The position numbers and the translations under genes were made by a program. The notes beneath the pieces are model-generated. The model searched no databases and was not told the origin of the DNA. It saw only the letters and a program-made list of their open reading frames with translations. Below are positions 47,801-57,611 of a stretch of DNA of 64,000 bases, piece by piece (positions within the stretch are counted from its first letter, which is position 1; every line of letters starts with the position of its first letter). Location of the stretch: NCBI RefSeq assembly GCF_037975245.1, contig NC_092572.1, positions 14,390,269 through 14,454,268 of the forward strand, read 5' to 3'. The DNA comes from Apostichopus japonicus (Eukaryota > Echinodermata > Holothuroidea > Aspidochirotida > Stichopodidae).

Positions 47801-49934
47801 CATTCAGACCAAACGTAATAAGGAAACACATGCAGGTAACTTATATGTACAACTATTTGCGAAGTAATTTGGCAAACAAACATGTTATAAGCAGTTTACA
47901 GATGTATACAAAAAGTAAGCTAATATACTCTTCTCCTTAGGTGTTCTGCTATTAGGAACTTTCGGAGGTGTGCGGGTGGTTAAGGAGTGCTTTTGTTTGG
48001 TGGATCCATCGTCTCCAGTTACCAAGACAATCTCAGATTTTATCTTTGATGACCGATGCAGAAGGTAAAGTTATTTGACTAACAATACCCCATTCATTAT
48101 AGTTTGATCAAGGTTTTTAATTCATATCAGTGTTTGGCTACTCACATGTTCTCTGGAAAGCGCATCAAGAGCATTCCCTAAATGATTGTTTTATAACTGA
48201 CTGTCTTGTATTTTTAGTTCTCAAAGTCGTATGATATTAGTGATGTGTACGACTCATAGCAATAGTAATATTTACCAGACTACTACAAAGATTATATATT
48301 ATATAACTTATCATCGAAAAATTAGATTTTGAAATCGACAATTTTTTTCACAACATTTGTTTTCCAGTCACAAGTAATACAAAATTTGTCAAAATCGTTA
48401 AAATGTCTTATCTTAAACCTGCATTATTTAGTGAAAGTGAAAATTAAAATTATTCTCGACAATACGGATACTAATTTGAATTCATGAATAAATTAAATAA
48501 GTAAAGGTGCACTAGCACTAGTAAAGGAGAGCTGCAGTTGCTAACCTACCCTACCCTCCATCCCTCCCGCCCCCCCAAAAAATTAACAAAACCATAACAA
48601 TATGTAAACATACATTAGTTTTGTTTCCTACAAAACGTGATCAGTGTTTGAATTGGTCGTTACATTGAATATTTCATGCGTGAGCTGAAAAACACTTCCT
48701 TGAGCAAACGTGCGATCGTAAATAGGATGATCGATTCGAATAGTCGTTATATTTACACGTTAAATATGTTTATCTTATGGTCGTTGACAAATGTGCCTGA
48801 GCAGTATACAACAAACCAATTCTTCTACATGCCATAGTGGTTTTACAACAATTTATAGTTACATTAGTATAAGTCCTTTGTAATAGGATGGAGTTGTCAT
48901 GGAGTTATCTGGTAATATAAGTAGGCCACTGCTTCTTAATACCAGGTCAGCAATAATGATGTTGATAGTAGAAAAAGGAAAACTCAACTGATACCCGATC
49001 TAGATCATTCGTTTTCATTTTTTTTTTTACTTTGAGCAATGTTCGGAATGGCAGTCGTAAATGCACGATGCCAGCTTACGCATTCGGTACACAATGTAAT
49101 TCGAGGAACTGACCGAAGACTATGCCGAACTTTGACCATTGATCTACATCACTCCATATTTGAAATGAAGATGCTTAAACGCATGTAAATATTAAACCGA
49201 CATATACTTTCTTTTGTCAGTATTTCTTCATCAAGGGCATGTAGTGAATGAACTGAGGATTATAGTATTAACATTTAAAAGACATTTCGTAATTATTTTA
49301 ATTCAACACCATATCCTCCTTCTAATGTATTGTTGAAAATGTTTTCTTTCTCCATAGCGTACTTATAACACATATCCATCAAGACCAAGTAAGCGAAGCC
49401 AATGATTGTCTGGCTATAGTCAAAGAGGTAAGACAACATATTGCATTACCCTACATGTTTTATACATATTCCATATTCACAGTACCAAATAACTCTAACC
49501 GTAAGGTATTGTTATCAGTAATTGCGTTTCGTGATGCGTATTTCGTTGTAATTCTTTATAATTTCCCAGATAACATTTACAGGTAAATTGATTTGAGCAT
49601 TAATCCGGATAAGAATGTTTCATAATCATTCCACATAAAGATATTCAGCCTACTGTCGGAAGCGCACCGTGCTGTTTTAAATTTATTTCTCTTGTTAAGG
49701 TTTAATGTAGGAACGCTAAAGCGTTATATATGTTTCTGTTAGTATTGCTAACCAGTAATTCAATCGTATTTCAAAACCTATATCGAAGCAACAATATATC
49801 AAGTGCTTAAAAATGATGTAATATTGCATTTTTTTTTCTATTGATCAATACTTACATGCAAAGTATATGTTAACGTAATTGTTCAACTAACATGAATGCT
49901 CATTTCCTAGATTGGAAAGAAGACCAAGAAATGA
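26356..49934 (+). CDS. Gene B: Ig-Ig-transmembrane-coiled coil-degenerate kinesin-14-like protein (29 exons, 848 codons)
   Basis: Exons: 26356-26410, 27884-28213, 28869-29192, 29362-29457, 29730-29769, 30227-30254, 31817-31858, 32729-32782, 33343-33405, 33568-33597, 34369-34422, 34977-35039, 35450-35479, 36028-36090, 36580-36642, 37131-37193, 37685-37747, 38239-38301, 38569-38622, 41508-41561, 43605-43667, 44553-44651, 44976-45080, 45168-45335, 47175-47324, 47724-47835, 47941-48064, 49358-49427, 49911-49934. All junctions are GT/AG and in phase; total 2,547 nt with stop. Residues: signal 1-18, Ig1 19-128, Ig2 129-236, transmembrane about 247-268, basic/polar tail to 291, coiled coil 292-565, kinesin-14-like region 566-848. 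Predicted topology: Ig domains outside, coiled coil and motor-like domain in the cytosol. The alternative is two neighbouring genes, a short Ig receptor ending after 30254 and a separate kinesin-like gene starting in the coil. The fusion is inferred from phase, strand and the lack of a clear start or stop between them. Confidence 0.6.
26762..26833. repeat. TA microsatellite in gene B intron 1
   Basis: (TA)n tract interrupted once by TATG near its end. Confidence 0.9.
26845..27300. repeat. Interspersed repeat ending in a CACA-rich tail
   Basis: Contains TTGACCATTGATCTCTGACC and GTTGAAGAAATTCGGTCCAG with TCGTTTAGGAGGATGTTTTG, then a CACACATACACGC-rich tail (27217-27275). This layout resembles a SINE or the 3' end of a LINE. 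It has no coding frame of its own, and the class is not certain. Confidence 0.45.
27884..28213 (+). CDS. Gene B exon 2, Ig1 (V-like) domain
   Basis: 330 nt, phase 1 to phase 1, acceptor TTTATAG, donor CAAG|GTGAGT. Ig hallmarks are Cys48 (EISC), Trp59 (AYFWLKGG), TLIIKTV and the D-x-G-x-Y-x-C motif Asp104-Glu-Gly-Lys-Tyr-Ile-Cys110. An extra Cys119 (EISCHG) is shared with gene A. No lesion is present. Confidence 0.85.
28869..29192 (+). CDS. Gene B exon 3, Ig2 (C2-like) domain
   Basis: 324 nt, phase 1 to phase 1, acceptor ATATTTAG, donor CCTG|GTAAGG. Shows Cys141 and Cys147 near the N-terminus (EYCEPENSC), Cys161 (SLTC), Trp174 in LKWFNGS and Cys214 (TLTCQA). The exon is paralogous to 1219-1565 of gene A. 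Confidence 0.85.
29362..29457 (+). CDS. Gene B exon 4, transmembrane segment
   Basis: 96 nt, phase 1 to phase 1. After STADISPGWTVT it encodes AILFIVGFVIVFLFVIFF, a single membrane helix, followed by the basic WPKVRNGK of the next exon, consistent with a type I (N-out) protein. Confidence 0.85.
29730..30254 (+). CDS. Gene B exons 5-6, juxtamembrane tail
   Basis: Exon 29730-29769 (40 nt) and exon 30227-30254 (28 nt) encode VWPKVRNGKDVETQ and NSPEQVSLL. The second ends in phase 0 at CTG|GTATGC, so it joins to the coiled-coil exons without a frame change. If the last donor were not used, the frame would stop 27 codons later, a possible short receptor-only end. There is no tyrosine motif here, unlike the tail of gene C. 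Confidence 0.65.
31490..31610. repeat. Dispersed repeat copy with an inverted half
   Basis: TGTAAAAGTAAGTTGGCCTG (from about 31491) recurs at about 40669. GCAGTTTGCTAACAG (about 31586) is the reverse complement of CTGTTAGCAAACTGC at about 40625. The two copies therefore have one half inverted relative to the other. No coding content is seen. Confidence 0.5.
31817..33597 (+). CDS. Gene B exons 7-10, start of coiled coil (module copy 1)
   Basis: Exons 31817-31858, 32729-32782, 33343-33405 and 33568-33597 (14, 18, 21 and 10 codons), all phase 0. They encode RSKQDLTNKIAELE, KSLDTVKKDLSNKNEENQ, EQKDNFTKKLLEIQQLK... and HLKEQLTEKQ: Lys/Glu/Gln/Leu-rich with heptad character and no proline. The last three exons are duplicated at 34.4-35.5 kb. 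Confidence 0.7.
32196..32340. repeat. (TGGA)n/(ATGG)n-type microsatellite
   Basis: Imperfect TGGATGGATGGATGAATG units in the intron between exons 7 and 8 of gene B. Confidence 0.85.
33756..33803. repeat. Three 15-bp direct repeats
   Basis: TATTTAGTTTGTAGG occurs twice in a row and then once with a change, between exons 10 and 11 of gene B. The right module copy lacks it. Confidence 0.8.
34369..35479 (+). CDS. Gene B exons 11-13, coiled coil (module copy 2)
   Basis: Exons 34369-34422, 34977-35039 and 35450-35479, phase 0, encode TSLGTVTGNLSRTNEENQ, KQKDILAKKDLKIQQLQ... and HVKEPLTKIQ. Compared with copy 1, the first exon has become less helical (LGTVTG) and the third has gained a proline. 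Copy 2 may be a weaker coil or a hinge. Confidence 0.65.
35640..38430. repeat. Five-unit tandem array (~553 bp each), one exon per unit
   Basis: Exon starts at 36028, 36580, 37131, 37685 and 38239 give spacings of 552, 551, 554 and 554 bp. Introns are nearly as similar as exons: TTGACTTCTGTTGATAAAAT, GGCATTTCCTTTTCG and GATGAGTTTTAGTGCATTGA recur in each unit. A diverged sixth exon (38569-38622) follows at a shorter distance. The array is entirely within gene B. Confidence 0.9.
36028..38301 (+). CDS. Gene B exons 14-18, five 21-codon coiled-coil repeats
   Basis: Exons 36028-36090, 36580-36642, 37131-37193, 37685-37747 and 38239-38301, each 63 nt, phase 0, acceptor CAG/TAG, donor ATG|GTTGGT. 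Each encodes KSEQEVSSK followed by QNKLTERE or ERRLTERE and (T/A)NLM. Copies 1 and 4 carry the QNK type (copy 4 also has Ser to Cys), copies 2, 3 and 5 the ERR type. Since 21 residues are three heptads, any number of units keeps both the reading frame and the coil register. Confidence 0.8.
38569..43667 (+). CDS. Gene B exons 19-21, end of coiled coil and kinesin-14-type neck
   Basis: Exon 38569-38622 encodes TREQQHSSKEKKLIADMK, a diverged relative of the array exons with the same GTTGGT donor. Exon 41508-41561 encodes SHDNDMNSKVSKLKEQEK. Exon 43605-43667 encodes DQLLRIERKRREFRLDQISAK, which resembles the neck of C-terminal-motor kinesins (basic RRxLHN-like segment directly before the first motor strand). 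All are phase 0. Confidence 0.65.
39930..40290 (+). pseudogene. Decayed duplicate of gene B exon 20 and its 5' intron
   Basis: 39930-40290 aligns with 41195-41580: ATCCCGTCGTTGAAGTCCC against ATCACGTCGGTGAAGGTCCC, then TGTTGCAAAATTCTTCC against TGTTGCAAAATTCTCC, and the GTTAGTAC donor. The corresponding frame reads KDGDGINTTKQLSDRHTKIN before GTTAGT. From the available AG the phase is not 0, so it would break the frame and is probably skipped. Confidence 0.5.
40560..40700. repeat. Dispersed repeat copy
   Basis: CTGTTAGCAAACTGC then TGTAAAAGTAAGTGGGCCTG and ACGTTTCGAT; related to the copies at 31490-31610 and 17935-18060. Confidence 0.5.
44553..45335 (+). CDS. Gene B exons 22-24, N-terminal half of the kinesin-14-like region
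   Basis: Exons 44553-44651, 44976-45080 and 45168-45335, phase 0. DPVRINCRV matches the first kinesin strand (kinesin-14: GNIRVFCRVRP). KFHRIYSASEKSIDLCQSIV then DLVENAIDGKYSCLIA matches the F-D-R-V-F...I...LV.SALDGYN-C-I-F-A segment. NDFIGREHWKTMFGPDD sits where kinesins have the P-loop GQTGSGKTYTM. Here only Lys-Thr-Met and GPDD remain, so the nucleotide-binding glycines are gone. VPFVVTKIFERTKEL matches the IPRAV..IF helix. Family assignment is by eye. Confidence 0.6.
47175..48064 (+). CDS. Gene B exons 25-27, central part of the kinesin-14-like region
   Basis: Exons 47175-47324 (phase 0-0), 47724-47835 (0-1) and 47941-48064 (1-2). VDVQARFLFGMYM takes the place of V..SFLEIYNE, and SVPKVAIEDEEKALELLKQS fits the VP.L....V.S.EEV..LL segment. 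TEHFVQFYIQT lies at switch I (NEHSSRSH...F.I) without its Ser-Ser-Arg-Ser-His. GVLLLGTFGGVRVVKE lies at switch II (LVDLAGSERV) without Asp-Leu-Ala-Gly. The region after it is shorter than in active kinesins. Confidence 0.55.
49358..49934 (+). CDS. Gene B exons 28-29, end of the kinesin-14-like region and stop
   Basis: Exon 49358-49427 (phase 2 to 0) encodes SVLITHIHQDQVSEANDCLA then IVKE. Exon 49911 adds IGKKTKK and TGA at 49932-49934. Together with DFIFDDRCR from the exon before, this matches the LLQDSLGG.SKTLMFV.ISP...ETL.SL.FA.RV end of kinesin motors, and it stops shortly after, as expected for a C-terminal motor. AATAAA at 50330-50335 is a candidate polyadenylation signal. Confidence 0.6.
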
Positions 49935-50335
49935 AGCTTAAAGGCAAATATGAAAGAAGATCATCAATTGACATAGAAGAGGAAAACAAATTTGAGATAT
50001 GGTGAATTCAAGTATTGTAGGTATTTGGAACTTTGAACTAAATGTTGTGAAGCGTAATGACGATGTGTCTTATGAAAATCCACGAAGGAATGCTATATCG
50101 TTATTTTATATTTTTGCTGATATTGTTATCCAGTGCTTCAATCGTATTAAACAACCGAAGCAACAATTCATCGAGTGCTTAAGAAAGATGTAATCTAATT
50201 TACTCCTATAATTTTTTGTAAGATAGACGATGCACAGATACATGAGTTTACCTTAATACGCAGTGAGTTTTCGAAAAATTAGAAGCCTTCTGCATTATAC
50301 CACATAAATAGTACTTTCTTTGAGGATGAAATAAA
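49935..50335 (+). other. Probable 3' untranslated region of gene B
   Basis: From the TGA to AATAAA at 50330. Part of it (about 50110-50200) resembles 49735-49830 in the last intron (CAATCGTATT...GAAGCAACAAT...GTGCTTAA), a small local duplication around the last exon. Confidence 0.45.
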
Positions 50336-53300
50336 GTTAGGCTACTTCTTAATACTCGTTTCATCCTAATTTTACGTTTCAATAGCAATCACCATGTAAG
50401 TAGTATATGAAAGTATATGTTTTAATGTTGAGATATATCAGACAGATATGATAAAAAAAATATTCGTATCTAACAATAATTCTATAATGATAACAGGAAG
50501 TCATAAAGTTCATGTGGATCCATAAAAATTTAAAACAAGGACAATTAGCATCTTCTTGCAAAAAATAAAGCACTGTGATAAGTGCTAAGATAAGTTGATA
50601 TGAATGAATCTATCTTTTACCATGAATGAACCCACCGAAACTGACCGCAATGGTGGAAATCTTTTCAAACATAAATTACACTTGTGAGCATTTCTGGTGA
50701 TTCTTGAACACATTTGGTTTTAACATTTATAACGTTTTTTTTTTTTGTATATCATACATTAGTCGAACTTTAACTGCGATTTAAACAAGTGAAACTAATG
50801 AATTTGTTGTAAGTGAAGGATATCATGTATTCTACTTTCAATTTGTTGTTTCATTGTTTACTGGCTTTTTTCTTTTTATGGTATCTCTGTAAAATAATCA
50901 TCTTACATTGCATGTAAATATAAGGCTTTATTTCTCATTTAATTAGGCAAATATTGTGAACAAGTATAATTTACGTCAAAACTAGATGTGCGCGGTTAAA
51001 CTGTTTAAGTGATATGTTTGCAAATCAAGTCAAATAAAGACCTTTCTTTAATACTTCGTACTGAATCGCCATGTCATAATGGCTGTTACAGTAAAGACAC
51101 AGAACGATGTGTGATTCCGACAGGAGTTTTTATTTTTTTATTTTTTTTTAGTATTGACTCATAAGAAACAAACCATGGAAGATATTTAAATGGTTTATAA
51201 ATGAGTATTACTGTATTAAAAAATCCACTCAACAAGCACGTGAAATAATGGAAATAAAACAAAACAATTACTTAATTGATAAAGTGTAAATTAAAGATTA
51301 AGAATTGATGGAACTTCAATGTATAAAATAACATAACTATGAACTTGACGTGAAATCTGCGAGCATCGAGGTCGTCGTGTCTTCTTGTTAGGACTAAAGT
51401 AAAATTAAATTCATCGATATCCAGCAGGTTCTAACGTTAAGCTGGAGTCGATACTGATGATGGATCATCCTTAATTGATAGGGAATACACTAAAACATCT
51501 CTAACGTATAAAGAAAGAACACAAAATGTGCCATTCCAAAGTAATAAACATTCTCTAGTCCTGATCAAGCTATTAATAGCAAGATTCCTCAAGATTATTA
51601 ATAATCGCTAAAAGGACTTCTTATTGTGTATAACGGGTCAAAAAAGAGGAAATAATTGGTGAGAGTCGATGTTGTGTCCTTAATGATGATATCAAAACCC
51701 CTGTCTGAAGTATCAGCAATTGCTTCGGTTCTCGCCAATGGAGAGCAGTTGTCATTAGCGTCACTGGCATTTCTTTATTGCATTATATCGTTCTCTCATT
51801 AAATACATCAAAAGTAACATTATTTTTCTCAAATGAATTAATCCTTTCGCCCAAGTAAGTATCTAATTAGATATTTGATTGCAAGCAGACGTTTGCAGTC
51901 CAAGGTATTCCGGTGCCTGAACTAAATTGCATACGTTTTGCAAATGTATGTTAACACCATATCGTTGTAGTATTTTACATGGCACATATACTTTTTTACG
52001 AATCTGATGATATGTGTTGAAGGCATCTTGCAACAGAAGATTGGATAATAGCATTTAAATCAACAGAAAGATTAGTAATCAGAAGGTAAATATATATAAC
52101 AGCACGTGCAGTGATGAAATCCCAAACCACCTACTGTGTTTCACTCCCTGCCAAAAAACAAGGGTTGCTCCCATCAAAGTAAGTTAACTCAATCAACCAT
52201 ATATCGTTATAAGACACACAAATTGAGGAAAGTATGTTAATCAGAACATGTCCTTGACATACCCGACGCTCCTGAAAGGCCTCGTCCGTCTAACAGTGAG
52301 TAGAGGTATACTCAGTCATACTAACAGAAAACGGGAAGCAACCAGAATAACTATCAAATGATTGAATAAAATATGTTGATATTGCATAGCCATTCCCACA
52401 TGTAGGCCTACGGAGAACAATCAACATAGTACAGTGAACCTGTATTATACCTTATGTCGTAAAAAAACGACCACCTTATGCCGTGAAAAAACTTAACTAA
52501 CTGAGAAAGGTTCATCACAATAGAAAAATGTTACATCTTAAGAGACACCTAACAAAGACTATTAATTGTCCATCTCATATCTTGTGATGTTCGTAACAAA
52601 TCCACCACCTTGAAAATATCCTTGTCTAAAATAGCATGATATCATGTAGCCTAATTTTGTAGCCGTGAACAATTTAATTCATTATAAGTTCCATGAGTCT
52701 ATGGTGACATAATAATCTAGGGTAAAATCAGCACTAAAGTTAAATCCGACAAATAAATACAATATTTCATGTTATAGATTAAAAATTTTTACACTGTATT
52801 GAGCCACATTACGTTAGCGTTACAAGAGACTCAATATCTAAGGTTAAAATAAGACATTTGTAATTTCTCATTTTAATACTGTCAATGTTGTGCTACTTCA
52901 GAAAATTCTCATGTTACTAACAATAATTACTAAATAGCAAATTAAAAAAAAATAAGTCTTTTCTACTAATAAAAATGTACATTTTTTGTTCGGTTTGCAG
53001 TTACACATATCGTTTTTAAAAACAACAAAGCAGAAATGAGGACATTGTCTCTATATGTAAAATGTACTTAATAAGGAATGTTTAATACGTGTCGTCTCAT
53101 TATACACTTTATGTGCTTTACAATTAATGAATTAAAAAAAAAACTACGCTTTTTTTGTAGTATCAACATGTCAATTATTAAAAAGAAGAATAACTTAGTA
53201 AAACATAGTATAACTTACTTGGTAAAGACAAAAACATTACTTTTTCTAACATGGTCAAATGGTCTATGTACTATAAATCAACCAATTCAAGCCCTTTACA

Positions 53301-53389
53301 CTTCACGCATATGCGCGTTTGTTCTGATAATGACGTAGTCTCTTAAACGTTTCTCTACCATACGTTTACGTCCATTTTCTTCTCCTTAG
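50336..53389. other. Intergenic, no gene recognised
   Basis: AT-rich, no frame with family signatures on either strand. Further AATAAA sequences occur (for example near 50566 and 51034) and could serve gene B as distal ends. Confidence 0.45.
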
Positions 53390-53452
53390 CTTTATTAATT
53401 TTTCTTGTGTGTTTGGGGACGGTGTTGGTTCTAGTCACATATTCATAGTCAC
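53390..53452 (+). pseudogene. Orphan transmembrane exon of the Ig-receptor family
   Basis: 63 nt between TTCTCCTTAG and AC|GTAAGT, phase 1-compatible at both ends like the other three transmembrane exons. Encodes LLIFLVCLGTVLVLVTYS and then TAG (53446-53448) in that phase. No Ig exons were found directly upstream, so it is probably a remnant of another receptor copy between genes B and D. It could also be a chance match. Confidence 0.4.
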
Positions 53453-54363
53453 GTAAGTTCTGGACTTGTTTTCATTATTCAAACAATAGATATACTTCAA
53501 CCACAAAGTTGAATATCTCATTGTGTATGGAAAGTGAAATCATTATACACTCAACGATCTCAAGATCTTCCGCGCCGTGTACATGTAAGAAACCAACCGT
53601 GGCGCTTCAATGGAGTTCAATTTATGGAGTAATTGCCTCAGATAACTAGCTACTTATGTACTAGAACCAACTTATAGAGCTTACGGCTGAACGGTGACCG
53701 ATATCTTTTTAAATTAAGTTTCTTTCAAGTAACAGAAATTCACCTTTTCCCTTAAATGAAAATTCATTTTTAACAAGAATTAAATCTTATTACACTAAAC
53801 ATTTTCGTTTTCACAACTTTCTTGATTTACTTTATCATAATCAATAAAGCATTAAAAAATGTATTTTGTATATGAATTTCCGTAAATTGAAAAACAATAA
53901 ATTCACTTGTTGCACAAAAGCGAAAGTACGAACAACTTTATGTACTTTGTGAGCAAGATTAGACAATGTACTTTGTGATCAAGATTGCACACAGTGGCGA
54001 ATACAATATGGTTAATAACTCTAGTCAAAGAGGAAACAAAATACTAATTCACGGGAAGACCTAACACACACACAAGCCTTCAACGGACAAAAGTTCTCAA
54101 GAGGTAATGTCAAGTTCGCCATGCGACAATTAGAAGTACATTGTTGCCGCCTATGTCTTTACTGAATCATATTGTTGACAGGCAGATCAAGCATAGCCTC
54201 TTCTGTAAGTATATGCTCATATTTTTTCTCTCTAACATATACTTTCAACTACACCCCCTCCTATCTCTATTTAATTAATTTAGTTAATTACATATGTGTG
54301 GTGCTTTAATTCCCGTGGTTTAATGAATTTATAATAGGCCTACATAATTACTTTTCTTACCAG

Positions 54364-55628
54364 AAGTCAACAATGACATGTCAACAACGTTATATGATTT
54401 GGGAGGTATGGCCTCTGTAACTTGCTACTTCGAGGTAAAAAAGATGTGAGACTTTATAATAACTTGGCAGTTAAAGGGGCCCGTGCTTTGTCATGACTCC
54501 AACGATTATTCTTCGAAAGTTGTGGGCCTACATAATTCTGCAATTAGCGAATATGGAAGAGTTGCAGAGCTAAGCATTGTGGATATCACATTTGAAGACT
54601 CAGGTTCTTACACTTGTGCCAAATCATATATTATTGAGGGATTAACAGAGGAATATAAATGGATTTTACATGTACAAGGTAACTATGATATCAGTGTATG
54701 TCCTTCTGATCAACTCAATTTGATTTATAAATGTTTATTGTTTATATGTATGAAACACTCAGTTTACTAATGTTGAACAGTCAACTAATCAAACTTACAT
54801 AATGATCAATTATTTGAAAGAGAATTATATTCAAAACGCATGTTCTTGCGTGTAATGTTAGCTTATTTTAAACTGTACAGGTTATCGTGTAGACCACAAC
54901 GTGGCAAATCAACGTTACAGCTTGGCTAACTTCATAACCTCTTTGTACTCTCTATAGCGATGATACAAATTAACAGTTAAGTTTTTAAGCTCTGTACCAA
55001 AGACTTTTTCCAACAACATATGTAAATGCAATTTATTGAACAATAAATAAATGCTTCATATATGAGTCTTGTAACTTAAGTTGTTTATATATTAGCTTTC
55101 TGTACAATACCTTAAGTCTTGTTTGAGGTTTGTTACATAATTTGCATTTCAAACACAAGCACCTGTTTTGATTTAAATATTTCAAAAATGCTTACCAGAA
55201 ATATCGTTCGTCAAATTGTATTTTATTTTATTTTATTTCATGTGCTCTCTATAAACGCTGCACGATACTACCCATGCTGCTAGGTGAGACATGTATTTCC
55301 TTTATGTCACTCTAAGATTTGACACCTTCGTATTTAAAATTATTCAATAGTACACAATTAGTGTAACGTTCTTACATACGTTACAGGTAAACCAGAAATA
55401 GAACAAACGAACATTCCCGTCGAGAGTGAAAATGATGTCGTAGCAGGGTTTTGTTTACAATATTCTAACCACGAATACAATACTACGTTTTCACGGTTGA
55501 TAGACAAAAACACATTTCCAAATATATCGTCTACACCAAGGTATACTTATCAGCATGGAATATATACCACTTGCAATGTAATTTCATGTGATTCCAAGCG
55601 AAGTTACAACAGCGGAATTTGGAATTAG
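54364..55628 (+). pseudogene. Gene D: Ig-domain receptor fragment (two Ig exons, both with stops)
   Basis: Ig1 exon 54364-54678 (315 nt, phase 1-1, acceptor TCTTACCAG, donor CAAG|GTAACT) reads ASVTCYFE, TWQLKGPV, then EDSGSYTCAKSY and WILHVQ. It matches gene C Ig1 but has an in-frame TGA at 54447-54449. Ig2 exon from 55387 (acceptor CGTTACAG) reads GKPEIEQTNIPVESEND, GFCLQYS and GIYTTCNVISC, and ends at TAG 55626-55628 with no phase-1 donor. It lacks the core Trp. No signal or transmembrane exon was firmly found. The pair belongs to the C subfamily and appears to be a pseudogene. Confidence 0.6.
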
Positions 55629-57611
55629 GTACAGGTATTTTTCTCCCAGAATCAAAATTACATTCAACTCTAGTTCATGAAACACTTTTTGACTAAAATT
55701 AGGATGTAACTAAATTAGAGAATAAAATATACTAAAGTAAAAAAAAAACTGCTAACAGTCTACACATTAATTGCAAAAGGAGACTTCCTCCATTCTTTTA
55801 TCACCAAAGACCAACTCCACCCACAATAACATGGCTCACTTTCTAATTTTATTTTTATTTTCTACTCGCAATTATACTGGTAACATGGCAACAATTCTAT
55901 TTTGCTATTTTTCACTAAAGGGTTGCACTATAAATGTATTTGTCTTAATTCCTTACTTGTTTCAGTTAATGTAAGCTTGAAAACACCGAACTAAAATGGA
56001 AACTATGTTTTACTTAAGAAGAGGTATGTTGTTAATATTACATGTAGGGCAGAGGTAAATCACGCTCGTAACATATTACCATATGTTCTTACCAACGCAG
56101 GAGTGGCAAAATGCATGTTTATACAATATGACATCTGTAATCATATGATATGTTTCATTTAAAGGTGTAGATCAGCCATCATATTGCGCTGATATCCGTG
56201 TTTATTATTTTCGTAAGTAATAGTGTTTACACTTGTAGAAGTTTGAAATAATTAATTATAATAATAGTGCTTTGTTTATCGATAACATCAGAAATATGTC
56301 GTAAATAATATTGACAGTTTTTGTAAGATTTAATTTATTGGAATGTTTAGCAGGTATGTGAAAAACAAGTACGCAATGTAGGCTGCTGTGAAACCATGAA
56401 CCAAATTGTCTAATTTGTTAGGACTTGAGTTATTTGTGCAGGTTCATTCTTTAAGTTGTTAAACTAAAATTTTTACTTGTTATTTTCAAGCGTGTTACAT
56501 TTTCTCGTGTAATGTTACAAAATATTTTATTTGTGTAATGAGAAAAAAAAAACAGTGTATATAGATTAAGGTTAAAACTCTACTCCAATGACAACGTGAA
56601 ACTTTCCCTAAACGTTGTGCTTACACATATGAATAACAGTGTTAACGTCATTTGCTTGTATTTCCTTCTCCTTTTCTACAGTGGAGGCGAATGTAGACTT
56701 GATTAATACAGAAACAATGAACATGCCTAAAAAATAGGACGTTGATTTTGGTATGCAAGGCAAGTGGTTTCCCAATACCAAATGTAAACCTACAGAGAAT
56801 AAACACCTTATATGAATGAGAAGGTCTGTCTAACAACCACTTATTAATGAGAGCGAGTCACAATGGTGGTATGAGCTAAAGGAATACAGTAAAAAAGAGC
56901 TTACAGATGCTTAGCAAACAACTCGATTGACGAATTTGCAACAAGTAAAGTAGTCGTCTTGAGCGTTATAGGTAAATTTTGTTTTCTTGTGCATCGTTAC
57001 AAAATCGAAATGCGCTACCACACTCTCCACCCCCATCCCCCACCCCCACAATACATCTTGGACGCCAACACATACTCCTCTTGTATCAAAAAGCAAATAT
57101 GTTGCTACTTTCGTCATTGTTGGTTTGAATGGAAAATAACATTCTGAAAACTGGTTTGAATCTTTTGCTAACGATTATTTCATCGCTTGTCCTAACTGTT
57201 TCTCTACTTCCTCAGTCACTTTTCTATATACTTAAATATAGGAAATACAAACATGCATTTACACAACTTAAGAAAGAATAATAAACTGTGTGTGTTAACT
57301 CTTTCTGCTATTTCTTGCCTTTTTTATTGTTTGCATCGTTTATAAATCGAAATGTGCTACCAAAACTTTCGTATGATAGTAATAGAGGACAGAAATTTTC
57401 TCTCGAGTTTCTGTCAGCTCCATATTTTTGAGAGGAGGAGCAAAAAAAAAAAAAAACATCATTATGAATCAGAATAGATACTAGGTAAGACATAACTGAA
57501 AACTAACAACAACATAGAATTGTAATATTGATTTGCAATAACCTGTTCTCTCAAAGGAATTAATGTGGAATCGTGAAATTTTGACCCGATTGATAACATA
57601 CATTGTTTTAG

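Noticed and set aside
56165-56215. Possible small exon (VDQPSYCADIRVYYF) of gene D before GTAAGT
   Set aside because: No recognisable content and no partner exon in phase.
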